Positions 38,701 to 47,495 of a stretch of DNA of 64,000 bases are shown here, piece after piece. Both the position numbers and the translations under genes were made by a program. The notes beneath the pieces were generated by a model that was not told where the DNA came from, did not search any database, and saw only the letters and a program-made list of their open reading frames with translations. The stretch comes from Vanilla planifolia. Taxonomy: Eukaryota > Streptophyta > Magnoliopsida > Asparagales > Orchidaceae. The DNA lies in the NCBI GenBank assembly GCA_023846275.1, contig CM043870.1, positions 12,223,527 to 12,287,526 of the forward strand, in the 5' to 3' direction. Positions within the stretch are counted from its first letter, which is position 1. Every line of letters begins with the position of its first letter.

Positions 38701-41651
38701 GCGGTTCAGGATATAAGTGGGAGCACCTTGATAAGGTATTCTTGAACTTTGTTGTATTGATAGTATTATTAGGCTCTGGTGTTACATGTTTTACTTGCAT
38801 AGGTCAATTCATTAGCTTGTCCATCAGCTTTATTCATTGAAGTTCAAGTTAGTGTGTGGGCATTTTAAAGTTTAAGTTGTCTTTTTTTGTGGATTTACAA
38901 ATTGTTCTTATTAAGGTTTTCAAGAGACTTACTCTTAGTCACATGTTTGCTTGATCTTGTCACATTGAAGAGGTGGAACAAGTAGCATGTAGGTGACTTG
39001 TTTGATAAACCTATGACATGGAGCATAATATATCAACCTTGCAAAGCAAGGAGGTAAGGGCTTTGATCTTTTTAGAGAGGAGCATGATTGCTTGATATGG
39101 ATGGTTGCAAAGTATTCACCTTCCTTGCATTGGACAATACTTGATAGTGGCAATAGGTGAAGGTCAGGTTGAATGCCTTCGGTGTTCATAATACCTTCTT
39201 CCATTGGTTGGCCATAGTCTAGAAGAGTACAAATCGCATCACATTTCTTCTGGATCAAGATGAATAGAGTTGATGGTGTTAGTATATGACCATGCATTGG
39301 TTTACTACTACTCTAGAAAGTGGTTCTCCTATTTCTTCTCTTTGGAGTTGAAGTTGTCTTTGCCAAGCCTTGCTCACCCCCACGTAGGTGATTGTTACAA
39401 GGGCTCTTGATACTATGAATTTCTCATTGGGTACCATTTGGGTACCTAATGTAGGTATTGGTTTGGGATCATTCTTTTGGAGATGTCGAGATACCATTGG
39501 TGGGTATGACATTCTTTTTGTCTTTGTCCCAAAAGTTTATGGTGCATGTAGATTTGGCTAGTACTAGCAAATTATTCTTTGCATTATAGTTTATAGTGTG
39601 GCTTCTAAGGTGTTGATTAACAACGTGGAGTTATCGTGGGGTTCCTTCATTGCTAAAGAGTACGGATCCATTGTTTCAGAGAGGGATATTGCTGATTATT
39701 GTATTCTGACTCAAAAAATCATGCACAGATTGGCTACATGGAAGTTGGTTATATGGCAGTCAAGTTTGACATGTGGTAGACATAAGATGTGTTGGAATTT
39801 CCTACACATGATACTTTGTTACTTTGGATTTCAAAGGCTTGCTATACTTGAGCTATGGCTTTCATTTGTAGGTTGAGGTTTTCCTTGTTGGCCAATGGTA
39901 GTTACTCTAAGTTGAATAAGATTTTGTATGAATTTAGGCAGGGATGCCATTATCACCTTACGTCTTCATCCTTTGCATGAACTTATTCAATGTCACGGAG
40001 GGATATTATTATCACCTTGTGTTTTCATCCTTTGCATGGAGCTGTTATTGCTGCTCATCCAAAGTCAAGGAGGGATTGATGCCTTAGGTGTCATTGTCTC
40101 TTACTTCCTTTTTACTGACAATGTGTTATATTGTATAATTTTGCTTCTTCTAAGGCTGCTAAGTAGATTTAATTACTTTAGAGACTATTGCTTCTTCTCC
40201 AAGAAGAATGTTAACCAAGGCAAGTCATTAATCTTCAATAGGTAGACTATGAAGCATAGATAGATGATAATTGGCTAGCTTGGTTTTAGGCAGGAGCAAG
40301 AGGAAATGTGTTGGGATTTTGTGGAGGTTTGGTTGAGCTACTACTATGGAATTTTCCCACATCATCTAGGCCACACCAGAGAGAAACATTGATTGGTGTG
40401 TTAGGATTTTGTAGTTGGTAAGCTGGCTTGTGCTAATCAACAATTGTTGATCACTATTCTAGTATTTGTTCTCAGTCACGTATGTGCCTTCAATACTTGT
40501 TATGTTGGAGAGGATGATTTATTACTTTTTTATTGGAATGATGACCTTCATCATCATTAGATTTATTGTGTGCTCGGAAGTTGTCCATATACTTATGTCA
40601 AGGCCCACGGTAGGCTTGGCATTTTTATACTCGTGGAGTGGAGAGAGTATGCTACTAGATTGATCATTGGGGATGATTGCTTGTAAGTGGAAAACCTTGG
40701 GACGAAGTACATTCAAAAGGAGCCTTTTTTCACTCGCCATGAGAACTCACGAATTTGGAAGTTTATTTGTTTGGGAGAAGATCTTTATGACGGACACATG
40801 CAAATTGCAGGTTGTAGGCCATTTGTTTGTATGTTTTGGGTGCTACAAATTGTATATAATAGGAGGGTGACTCTTTCTCAACTATCATTGTGGTCCTTGT
40901 TGGCCTTGGCAAGGATTATATTGACTTGATGGTGTAAGACATTGAACAAATCTCCTCCACATTAATAATCAATTATCTATATATAAAAGAACACTAATAA
41001 GATATTCAACTTATGTATTGGCCTGACTATTTCTTTTTATTTTGTCTAGGTCAAGAATTTTTCTCTCAAATAATTTTGTTGTAATTTTTGAAAATGATTG
41101 TACCTTTTATACTAAGTTTTATAATATATATGTACTCTAAATTATGTAATGTAACAATATTCTAAAATCTAATAATATTTTGGAGAATTTATGAATTGTA
41201 GAATTAATCATGTGCACTCCATCATTCCATTATTCTATTTAATCTAATTAATGATATCTTTATCTTTTTGTATCATATGTATGATAGATTGGAGATGTCT
41301 ATAGTATTCATTCTGTGGATTATTGTGTTTCTAGTCATCATGTTTAATTAATTTTATGGACTATCAAATCACTAGCCATCATGGTTAGAACAGCAATACT
41401 CCATTTTGATTAATTTGATACATATCTTACGACTGAGCTACCCCACTGATTTATTATGCAGTATAGTTTAAGTGATTCAATAAGTCACTGGTGGTTTATT
41501 TATGTGATTACCATGTAAAATATACGAACAAATAAATATGCTTTTGATTGGTAGGGCGGTTGGTACTGGAGAACCTCTGTTGGATATGGACTTTGGACGC
41601 TTGCGCGCATCTCTTGACAGGGTTGAGACTATACTGACCCATGCAAGTTGA
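14761..41651 (+). CDS. Conserved plant protein of unknown function, 4 exons, 185 aa
   Basis: Coding exons: 14761-14907, 26440-26577, 34198-34373 and 41555-41651. Phases join without a break: exon 1 to 2 and 2 to 3 at codon boundaries, exon 3 to 4 inside a glycine codon (GG|G). All introns are GT-AG. The ATG at 14761 is the first in frame; a second at 14785 is possible. The product is rich in alternating hydrophobic/polar stretches (KLVLKPLALDRRWKFMYEP, VGIGHNFHTNSTGWKWKLS, TINLFPGFDVRIAWRAEYIL) and ends DRVETILTHAS. It has no signal peptide and no obvious helix-spanning segments. The regular beta-strand pattern and the intact frame across 27 kb argue for a real conserved gene. I recognise the style of a plant-wide protein but cannot name a function. 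A missed small exon in the 11.5-kb first intron cannot be excluded, and expression is not shown. Confidence 0.75.
14908..20918. other. Intron 1, left part: no second gene
   Basis: The intron starts GTATTG. It contains only short frames broken by stops. A piece near 19477-19692 (plus) reads LGCIRSKLDRSLVN, which resembles the RLDR-x-LV motif at the end of plant LINE endonucleases; with nothing else to support it this is weak. Frames at 16025-16405 and 20278-20896 are T-rich hydrophobic readings without recognisable domains. Confidence 0.4.
20919..21261 (+). mobile_element. 5' LTR of chromovirus
   Basis: About 343 bp, repeated in direct orientation at 25471-25853. Shared landmarks are a [t/c]gcg[g/a]tcaag[t/c]gaatttgg block near 20975 and 25530, the phrase ttgccttgtacattac / ttgccttatacgttgc, and gattgttaca near the right end. 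The right edge, ...CTCTGTGACA, is followed two bases later by the primer-binding site. The left edge is set by where the two copies stop matching and is good to a few bases. Confidence 0.8.
21264..21275 (+). other. Primer-binding site (tRNA-Met) of the chromovirus
   Basis: TGGTATCAGAGC is the standard 12-base complement to the 3' end of plant initiator tRNA-Met used by many plant LTR elements. It lies two bases after the 5' LTR and is intact. Confidence 0.9.
21290..21860 (+). pseudogene. gag remnant of the chromovirus
   Basis: A broken frame starts GGNNEFRKRILHLE near 21295. Near 21735-21800 it reads LCNGLYRAQNCLKRG, matching a retroviral zinc knuckle (C-x2-C-x4-H-x4-C), but the first cysteine and the histidine are replaced (by L and Y). 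Stops interrupt the frame at many points. Confidence 0.65.
21940..22330 (+). pseudogene. Retropepsin-like protease remnant of the chromovirus
   Basis: The frame at 21900-22100 reads KLVAMVDIGATLTLVDARL, matching the D-S/T-G-A active-site loop of retroviral aspartic proteases with the usual S/T replaced by I. The frame continues after a stop at 22098 through a second piece (22104-22325) that fits the rest of the protease domain. Nonfunctional. Confidence 0.7.
22440..23900 (+). pseudogene. Reverse transcriptase and RNase H remnant of the chromovirus
   Basis: RT pieces can be followed from about 22500 (LLLAHPPYRM, SKAPYDALVLFQ) to LREFWLYVKMEKCEF at about 23305-23355. The catalytic Y-x-D-D box appears near 23230 as YLDN, so one metal-binding aspartate is lost. 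RNase H follows from about 23600, with TNASDETVSRVLG in place of the usual TDAS, then EGHPIAFESRK and a stretch matching the EKEM/L motif. Part of the RT N-terminus is duplicated in tandem (see the repeat at 22516-22957). Stops and frameshifts occur throughout. Confidence 0.8.
22516..22957 (+). repeat. Tandem duplication, unit about 221 bp, within the RT remnant
   Basis: Two head-to-tail copies, 22516-22736 and 22737-22957, both open with gagggagattgacta and both run through ctcttcttcttgcccatcc, ggtttcattcaaccttctaaa and catggactatc. They differ by scattered substitutions and single-base indels, so the duplication happened after insertion but not recently. Each copy encodes the same RT segment. 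Confidence 0.9.
24000..25240 (+). pseudogene. Integrase remnant of the chromovirus
   Basis: The zinc-binding N-terminal region is readable at 24196-24350 (YYWPKIETNIELYVKTCLVC, giving the CxxC half of HHCC). It is followed by the core (STDFIEFPKINNMALMMVV, at about 24390). A later piece near 24640-24800 keeps ERINQLLEEYLR and RFCYNLHRSSI, typical of the integrase core end, and at 24804 SSFELILGQQTN. The frame is split into at least four pieces. Confidence 0.8.
25285..25440 (+). pseudogene. Chromodomain remnant at the integrase C-terminus
   Basis: Reads VEKILDYRTFGQ, then TAFLLKWKRKLGAKIWED, then a stop and QFERQIVEYF. This is the I/V-L-D-x-R ... L-V-K-W ... W-E pattern of chromodomains carried by chromovirus integrases, which bias insertion toward marked chromatin. 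One stop codon falls just after the WED segment. Confidence 0.75.
25471..25853 (+). mobile_element. 3' LTR of chromovirus
   Basis: Direct copy of the LTR at 20919-21261, about 40 bp longer through extra sequence before gaagaggattgttaca. It ends near ggatag, matching the 5' copy's ...gtgaca. Confidence 0.8.
25854..26439. other. Intron 1, right end
   Basis: Unique sequence between the chromovirus and exon 2. It ends in a T-rich tract and TTTTCAG at 26439, a good 3' splice site. Confidence 0.6.
27240..28275 (+). repeat. Two-copy tandem duplication, period about 518 bp, in intron 2
   Basis: Segment 27240-27755 is repeated at about 27758-28275. Shared phrases include gatatctctatctgcaatcaatgc / ggtatctctatctacagttattgc, cttcacatctagcttgta, gatacaatgaatgaaaaaggagat (27543 and 28061) and agaatagagtggcagcag. 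Many substitutions show it is old. The unit has no coding potential I can recognise and no other copy in the window. Confidence 0.9.
28276..29285. other. Intron 2 middle, no gene
   Basis: AT-rich sequence with only short frames (for example 28977-29225 plus, hydrophobic, no domain). Nothing further recognised. Confidence 0.4.
29289..30640 (-). pseudogene. LINE (L1-type) ORF1 remnant, DUF4283 plus CCHC knuckle, antisense in intron 2
   Basis: On the minus strand from about 30530 one reads DPRHILIQFKHEGTFFRCWL, then RVQTIQSFPMRIFKLSPF. These match the DUF4283 domain found in ORF1 of plant L1-like LINEs. Farther along (about 30230 to 30050) come INASATSLVQPNVVRTYVEI, then YENLQDFCSFCRRLNHK, which matches the CCHC-type knuckle (zf-CCHC_4) that follows DUF4283. 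The tail continues to about 29290 with an acidic, polar reading (DEALALSDFSNDNHTP). Several stops and frameshifts break it. It lies opposite to the host gene. Confidence 0.7.
30641..34197. other. Intron 2, right part, no gene
   Basis: Only short frames occur. The one at 30729-31028 (plus) is somewhat GC-richer and contains an HCGKHSVKFKCS-like phrase, but is too short and unsupported to call. The stretch 31.7-32.4 kb has many P/S/T-coding codons without a domain. The intron ends AATGCAG at 34197. Confidence 0.4.
34374..39590. other. Intron 3, left part
   Basis: The intron begins GTAAGA, a strong donor. The sequence from about 35.5 kb to 39.5 kb has the G/T-rich, stop-broken look of decayed LINE sequence and lies directly upstream of a LINE RT remnant on the same strand. 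It may be the ORF1/endonuclease part, but I could not read a motif in it. Confidence 0.35.
39598..40930 (+). pseudogene. LINE (L1-type) reverse-transcriptase remnant in intron 3
   Basis: From 39598 one reads KVLINNVELSWGSFIAKEYG, then SERDIADYCILTQKIMHRL. This is the plant L1 RT block that normally reads like K-x-L-x-N-R-L ... Q-x-x-F-x-x-G-R-x-I-x-D-N. Next, in another frame, comes GYMAVKFDM (usual GWMALKLDM). Then from 39928 there is a piece with SPCVFILCMELL, then VIVSYFLFTDNVLY, matching the catalytic F-A-D-D box as FTDN. A tail to about 40930 includes WKFICLGEDLYD-like text. Frameshifts, a large local duplication of the 'LSPYVFILCME' segment (near 39955 and 40010) and loss of the catalytic aspartate make it dead. 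Confidence 0.75.
40931..41554. other. Intron 3, right end
   Basis: AT-rich unique sequence with no recognised element. It ends TTGGTAG at 41554 before the last exon. Confidence 0.5.
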
Positions 41652-42620
41652 AGCGTTCCTTTTAATGTAAGAATGTTTTACAAGCTATTGTTCTTTAATG
41701 GAGTTTGGTGGAAGAGAAGGCTTCCTTTTGGATGCTTTGATCTTCGGGCAGCTGAATAAGTAGAGCTTTTGCAATTGCTGCTGAGCCGTTGATCCACATG
41801 TAGTTTTGAGTTTGTCAGCACGAGTTCTACCTCTTTGTTATGCTTTGTTATGCTCGTATTTTCGTCCTCTTTTGTAAGCTTACCTCCTGTGCTTTTGCAA
41901 AAAAACCCAGCCAAATTGCAAATTTTGCACTCAAAGCTATGCATTGTGCATGTACGTTCTTTTTATTGTTAATAGCCTCCATAAACCAGTCATCAAAATC
42001 CGTACGAGAAGTAAATTATGCAAGAATTTCAACTATTTTCCTAGTTTTTAAATGATATGAAAGGCTTCTTGTTTTCTTTTGTGCTCTCTTTTAGGTAGCA
42101 TAGTATTACTTAACTAGATTTTCATGTCATGTCTATTTGATTGGTGAGGCACATTTGAACAAATGGTCTGATTGGGGAATGATGGTGTTACCTATTCTAT
42201 GATTAATAATTGGATCGGCATTTTACCCTTGGCTAAATAGTTGATCTTCATGAATGTCTTAAAAAAGGAACATATATGAACTTTCCAAAAAGGTAATGAT
42301 CATCATATATTTTTGCTCGTGTTTCCTCACAAAACATCTTAAAGGATTAATATTCAGATAAATTCTTACTTTCAAATCCTTGTGCATGATATGTTAGAAC
42401 CCATATATTCAAAAAATCTTTAAGATACTATTCAATTAAATTATTAGAAAAATACTCAATATCAAAATTTTGTGTCAATAATATTATGATAACACCTACT
42501 AAAAAAGAATAATTTAATAAATAAATCTTAGAACTTCTTAGTTTAAACCATATATAAAAAGGCACAAGTCCTCACTCTTTTCTTGTCTTCTTGGTAAGAA
42601 AGCATATAGAAATAAAGAGA
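41652..42620. other. 3' flank of the 14.76-41.65 kb gene
   Basis: Presumed 3' UTR and intergenic sequence. The first 300 bases are less AT-rich than what follows, as expected for a transcribed UTR. Several AATAAA-like words lie in the AT-rich part, but no single one can be chosen. Frames at 41678-41944 and 41840-42055 overlap on opposite strands and look fortuitous. Confidence 0.4.
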
Positions 42621-42629
42621 AGCAAAACT

Positions 42630-43187
42630 AGAATGGCAATAAACTATAAAAAGCTAAATAGCTATTTCAAATCTGATGGGTATTTTATACCCACAATAGA
42701 ACATCTAAGTAAACAAATCTAAGATAGAAAATATTATAAAACATTTGATGTTAAATCAGGATTTTGACAAATCAAATTAACCAAAAAATTATATACTTCC
42801 TACAAGAAAAGAAGAATTGCTAACGTTACAAATAGATGCCTTAGATTTCTACTGGTCAGGTGTCTTGGTTGTCAGACGAAAGGAGATGGTGGTATATGCT
42901 TCAAAAAAATCAATAAAATTCAGATAAAATATACTGCGTATAATAAAGAATTACTTGTCATAAAAATAAACATAAAAAGTCTAAAAATATATTTACTAAG
43001 AATATATTTTATAATAAAAACTTATAATAATTTAGTAACCTTTTTGCTTAAAAGAAGAATTATTCATAATCCTCAGAAAAACTTACAAAAAATTAGAATT
43101 TCTCTTTATTTAGAAATATATAATTATGATGTCAAATATACCCTTGGTTATACTAATTTTGTTGTTGATTTATTAACCAGATCATAA
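42630..43187 (+). pseudogene. Endogenous caulimovirid RT/RNase H remnant, internally deleted
   Basis: Near 42635-42770 the plus strand gives a short RT segment. It has the caulimovirid pattern of Y-K-x-L-N ... D-G-Y-F-I-P followed by F-D-V-K-S-G-F, the 'fingers/palm' start typical of Caulimoviridae rather than LTR elements. The bulk of RT, including the YxDD box, is missing. The frame resumes near 42825 with RNase H-like text (QIDALDFYWSGVLV) and runs to about 43187 with YDVKYTLGYTNFVVDLL, matching the RNase H C-terminus. Stops and frameshifts are present. This is an ancient genomic copy of a plant pararetrovirus that cannot produce virus as it stands. Genus is uncertain; the style resembles florendovirus-like endogenous elements. 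Confidence 0.7.
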
Positions 43188-43239
43188 ATAAAGAAGAACT
43201 ATAAATATTCCAAACCTTCTTAGAAAAAAAAAAAAAGAA

Positions 43240-43755
43240 AAGAATGTCAAAAATCTAGGAAGGAGGCTCCTTAAAAAGCAAAGAAAAAACTTCTACTTCA
43301 GCTAAAACTCAAAATGATAGGCCAAAAGTTCAACAAACATCAGCCCAAAAAGGCCACACCAAAGGAAAAGGAAAAATAATCCAAACGACCCAACAGGTCA
43401 TCTTTATTAAAAAAGAATGATAACAAATCCAAAAAAAAAAGAGATTAATATAAACAAAAGGTCATATGCAGCTACCATCTTATGAGAATGTATAAGAGAA
43501 CAAGATAAATAAATGTATGAAAAGCTTATAGGATACTTCAAGGCCGTCCAAAGTACAAACAAGAGGACAGCCAATTATTATTTAACACAAACTGAAAAAC
43601 ACTACTTAGAAACCAAATTGGCTTTCTTACGAATGAAAACTAAGGAAGAAGAGACAACAAAAATATTAAAAATAATCCTAAAAAGCAAAGGGAGCATGGA
43701 GAATTTTCTCAAAGATACAACTAATAGATATAATAAATTTCAAGATTATTGATTT
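43240..43755 (+). pseudogene. Caulimovirid downstream coding remnant (function unclear)
   Basis: Directly after the RNase H remnant is lysine/serine/glutamine-rich coding text. It ends with an intact 79-codon frame at 43513-43752 that is strongly charged (YEKLIGYFKAVQSTNKR ... FLRMKTKEEETTKIL). The composition and position fit a small basic or coiled-coil protein of a pararetrovirus, but I cannot assign it to a named product. It could also be unrelated host-derived sequence. Confidence 0.4.
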
Positions 43756-43759
43756 TATA

Positions 43760-45420
43760 TAAGTAATCAAGTTCTATAAAATAAAAAATAAAAAAAATTA
43801 AACAACTAGAGAAAGAAATAAATGTGCATGATTAATTCGTTCCTTTATGTGCTCTAATCCATTCACAAACCCGTTCTACTCATTATGTATAAGCTCTTCT
43901 AAGCATTTTAATATTTTGGGTATTTGCTAGGATATTAAATATATTTAATAATTCTTGATATTTGTTTTGTATGATGTTGTTTTATGAAAAAGTTATTTTT
44001 GAAAAAAAAATTATTCTTGAATCTAAAATTTTTGTTGTTTCGTATTAGTTATATGATATATTAGGCCAATATATACAGCAATAAATTCGTCGAGCATACA
44101 TATAATGTATAACTTCATTTCGTGAAGTTTTTCTTTATAATTTTTTTATTTTCTAAGAGTTTGTCCTATCAAATCTATTATGAGATAATCTATTAATATT
44201 TGCAAGAATTTGCTTTCTAGGATCCTTTAGAGTTTTATTAAAAGTGAAGTTTGGTTATTTTATTTTAAATTTTCAAGCCAAGTTAAGGTATCTCCTTCCC
44301 AATAGCTTTGTAACAAATTGTATGAACTCAATTAAATTCATTTGGGAAGAAAGCATGAAAATTGTTTCCTTCATATGTCATGTTTAATTTACTAAGTATT
44401 CCTTTATTTTATTATAAAAAAATTTTACCTATGTTTAAAATTAATTCCCATGATATATCATACTTATGTTTTTGAGTAAATTTTTTTTATTTTTATGGAA
44501 TTTTACAATATCAACTTTACTTTTTAAGTTAATCATAGTAAAAAAATGATTGATTGTCTAAGGTTATCTCCTTGAGATTATTTCATTTCAACCTCCTCAA
44601 ATATAGGAGTTGGTTGTTAGCAAGAAGGTGGTAACACTACCACTTGACTCTCCTCATGTATTTGTCCTTATATTATAATCTTTGCATTCAGGATTTGTGG
44701 ATTCTTCTCACTCATTATCTACCTTGCATTTATAGAAGTTTATTATTTTTTCATGTTTTTCATAAAAGTTATAAACTATAATATAATTTAATTATCCTTT
44801 TAATTCCTATCTTTGAAGGAAAAGGAGTTATTCATAATATTTATAATCTATGTTATTTAAGTCTATTATTTTATTGATGAATTTTATTTTAACCACATAA
44901 CTTATTCAGTACATATTTTATGCTTTTTCTTTCTTCCTTTCTCGTAGCTTGCTTAATTAGGTATGTTCTCTTTTATTTATTATGTAAGATTACATTTTTT
45001 GTATTACCAGTTTGACTCTTTCTCTTATAGTTTAACATTATCCTTTCTTAAACCATGTTGGTTTTCATGGCTTTTGGGAGAAGTTAAGACCTCAACTTTT
45101 AAGCATAGTTCTTAGTAGTTGTTTCATAGGAGAAAAGTACAACCTTAATTCGTTTACTACTCTAGAGCATAAGATAATAAAAAAAACTATTATTCTTACA
45201 TAATATTGTTAAAAGAAACTTCCTAACTAAGATATTTTAAGAAGAAAAGTAAAAATTGCAAAGAAAAATACATAAAATATGTTTAGAGCAAACTTAAGCT
45301 TGCATTATATTAATTAAAAACTTACAGAGTTTTTAGAATCCAAGATGTCTATATGTCTCTAATACTACTTTATATACATGTAATAACACTCACTCAATAG
45401 CACTCAATAACAGATAGTAC
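43760..45420 (-). other. AT-rich stretch, possible caulimovirid leader and first coding region (minus strand)
   Basis: Downstream, on the minus strand, of the TATA-like element at 45542-45552 lies about 1 kb of stop-rich sequence that would fit a long viral leader. Near 44480-44220 it is followed by a broken minus-strand reading with phrases such as KYDISWELILNIGK and CYKAIGKEIPYLGLKI. Its position is where a movement-protein region would start in many caulimovirids. This rests on position and style; no motif is diagnostic. Confidence 0.3.
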
Positions 45421-45541
45421 ATAACATAATTTTTACAAACTATATTAAGAGAAGCTTGCAACACACACAAAAAGTTCACAACACAAATACTCATTAAATG
45501 ATTGAAAGTTTTCTAATACCCCCTTCCTTATAGTATTGCTC

Positions 45542-45552
45542 TCCTTATATAG
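45542..45552 (-). promoter_or_regulatory. 35S-like TATA element of the endogenous caulimovirid
   Basis: On the minus strand the sequence reads CTATATAAGGA, identical in core to the TATA region of caulimovirid full-length-transcript promoters. Upstream on that strand is a purine-rich block with aagaagcaaagacatcc. Downstream comes ggagagcaatactataagg. It sits between minus-strand RT-derived sequence (46.7-47.2 kb) and a leader-like stretch, the place expected for such a promoter. Activity is not shown. Confidence 0.5.
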
Positions 45553-45559
45553 CCTCAGT

Positions 45560-46740
45560 TAGAGGATGTCTTTGCTTCTTTATGACTTTAATTATTAATT
45601 GCTTTTGAGGTGTCTTCAAATACCTTTTTTTTTTTTACTTTTGAAGTGTCATCAATTATTGTTCTTATTTTTTAGATGTCTTCAGTTGTTTTTTTTACTA
45701 CTTTTGAGATGACATTTATAATGGTATCAATAATAGAGTCTATCTATATGTTGTCATCAATAATAGAGTCTGCTATGCTTCTTCTTTTGTATCAGTGATA
45801 GAGATGCTCCATCTCTTATTTTCAATCCTATCAAAATCTCTAAATCCAAATCATTGTCTGATGCATCATTAATGTTGTCGATGTTATTATCAAAATATTC
45901 TTCCCTTGCCATGCGACTTATTCTTCCTAACTTCGAGAGAGAAAGAACTTTCTTATTTTGTCTATAGGATATTCATCAAGTTCACTTTCTGGGGAGAATC
46001 TAAGAACAAGATAATTTTTTCGAGGTGAACCTGTCTGGCTTGGTATTTTGCCCCAAAATAAGCTTTATGAAAAAATTCTTTTGCTACCAATATTCTTTCC
46101 CTTTCTTTAGAGAAGTTTTCTTTGCTGAATTCTTCTATCTTTGGGCTATTAGTTGTCCTTAGAAATATCCAAACTTGGATGGATGAGAAAAATTTAAGAT
46201 ATTCTCTTTCTTTCCAGATTGATCATATATGAAACATAAATATTGTGGTGAATTTTTAGAATAGGAAATAACCCTTTATTGAAATATATCAGGGATGAAT
46301 CGTCGATTTCTTTTCAAATTATTTGTGTTTATGTAAACACCCTAGACTATCCCCTTTCTTATGTGTTGTTTGTATTTGGGGATATCTTGGAAGACGACAA
46401 CTAATTTAGGTCTTCCATCAGTTGTATAAGATGTCTTCCACTTCAAAGAGCTTAGAAATCCTTATATCTTCCTGTTGTTTAAAAAAAGTATTGCTTCTCG
46501 TTTTCTAATATGTTTTGTTTCTAGTATCTCTTTTTGCTTAGTTAACAAAACACTTGACCAACATAGATCTGAGGTATCTGTTTATAAAGTTTGCACTTCT
46601 TCTTCTTGTGGAAAGTATAGAATTTGTTAGCTTTTCATACATTTTGTTTTATTTCTTTTTCCTCTTTTATGGTAAGGGTTTTATAAAGTTTCCTAGTATT
46701 TTATTTTTTTTATTATTCTCTTATAGTTTTTTTGTATTTG
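45560..46740 (-). pseudogene. Decayed caulimovirid coding region downstream of RT (minus strand)
   Basis: Broken minus-strand readings continue from the RT remnant toward the TATA element. They include an acidic stretch near 45890-45820 (NDASDNDLDLEILIG-like). Between about 45750 and 45590 the text is repetitive, with several copies of a short word reading like atagagtct / tgtcttcaat / gtcatcaat that encode I/D/T/S/K-rich residues. No enzyme motif is seen. Assignment to the virus rests on adjacency to the RT piece and on the promoter position. Confidence 0.4.
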
Positions 46741-46744
46741 GGTT

Positions 46745-47205
46745 GTTCATTGTTAACCTTTCTTGAAGGTGATATGTTTTAGAGGATAATTTTATTAAAA
46801 ATTTTTGTCCATAATTTAATAACCCTAAAAAACTTTGTAATTATTTTAAAGTTTTTAGAAGTATTTAAAAATATTTTATGTTGGTATAGATATATTCTTG
46901 GAGTTATATTTCTTCATGTTTTTTTCCCAAAAATTTGAACTCTGTTTTAAATAATTCAATTTTTTTGGGTTAATCTAATACCATGATTAAGCATTAGTTT
47001 TATGGTATTTAATAGGTGTTCTTTATGTTCAACTATGTTGAAGAATATTAAAATATCATCTATATATACTATGATGTATGATATATGTCAAAAAATTGAA
47101 TTCATTCATTTTTGAAATCTTTGCAAAAAAAAAAAAACTTTAAACCAAAGAGCATTACTAACCATTCAAAATATCCTTGTGAACAACTAAAGTCGTAAGC
47201 TCTAT
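46745..47205 (-). pseudogene. Endogenous caulimovirid reverse-transcriptase remnant (minus strand)
   Basis: The minus strand from about 47205 reads a short segment like the RT 'Q-G-Y-F-E-W-x-V-M-x-F-G-L-K' block. After an A-rich slip near 47125 comes YIIVYIDDILIF with an intact Y-x-D-D box at about 47075-47050. Then EHKEHLLNTIKLMLNHGIRL and the following 'F-x-F-L-G' region run to about 46900. The piece is frameshifted and stops interrupt it. It faces the opposite way from the RT/RNase H piece at 42.6 kb, so the locus contains at least two copies or an inverted rearrangement. Confidence 0.75.
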
Positions 47206-47495
47206 TGAGAAGGAAGAGGAGGAAAAGAAGAAGAAAAGGGAAAGAAGAAAGAAAAAAAGAAAAAGAAGGAGAAGAAAAAAGAAATAAGGAGAAAAAAAAA
47301 AAGAAGAAGAAAAAAAAAAGAAGATGAGAAAGATGAAGAAGAAAAAGAAAAAGAAAAAGTAGTAGAAGAAGAATAATAATAAAAATAAGAAGTAGAAGTA
47401 GGAGGAGAAGAAAAAAAAAGACGATGCAAAAGAAGAAGAAAAAGAAGAATATGATGAAGAAGAAGAATAAGAGAAAGAAGAAGTAAAAGAAGTGG
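47205..47495. repeat. Purine-rich (GAA/GAAA)n low-complexity tract
   Basis: About 290 bp of nearly pure A/G on the plus strand (agaagaagaaaaag-type units), with a few T-containing interruptions near 47370-47400. It abuts the upstream end of the minus-strand RT remnant. Both strands give long open frames only because of this composition (S/F-rich on the minus strand). They are not genes. Confidence 0.95.
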
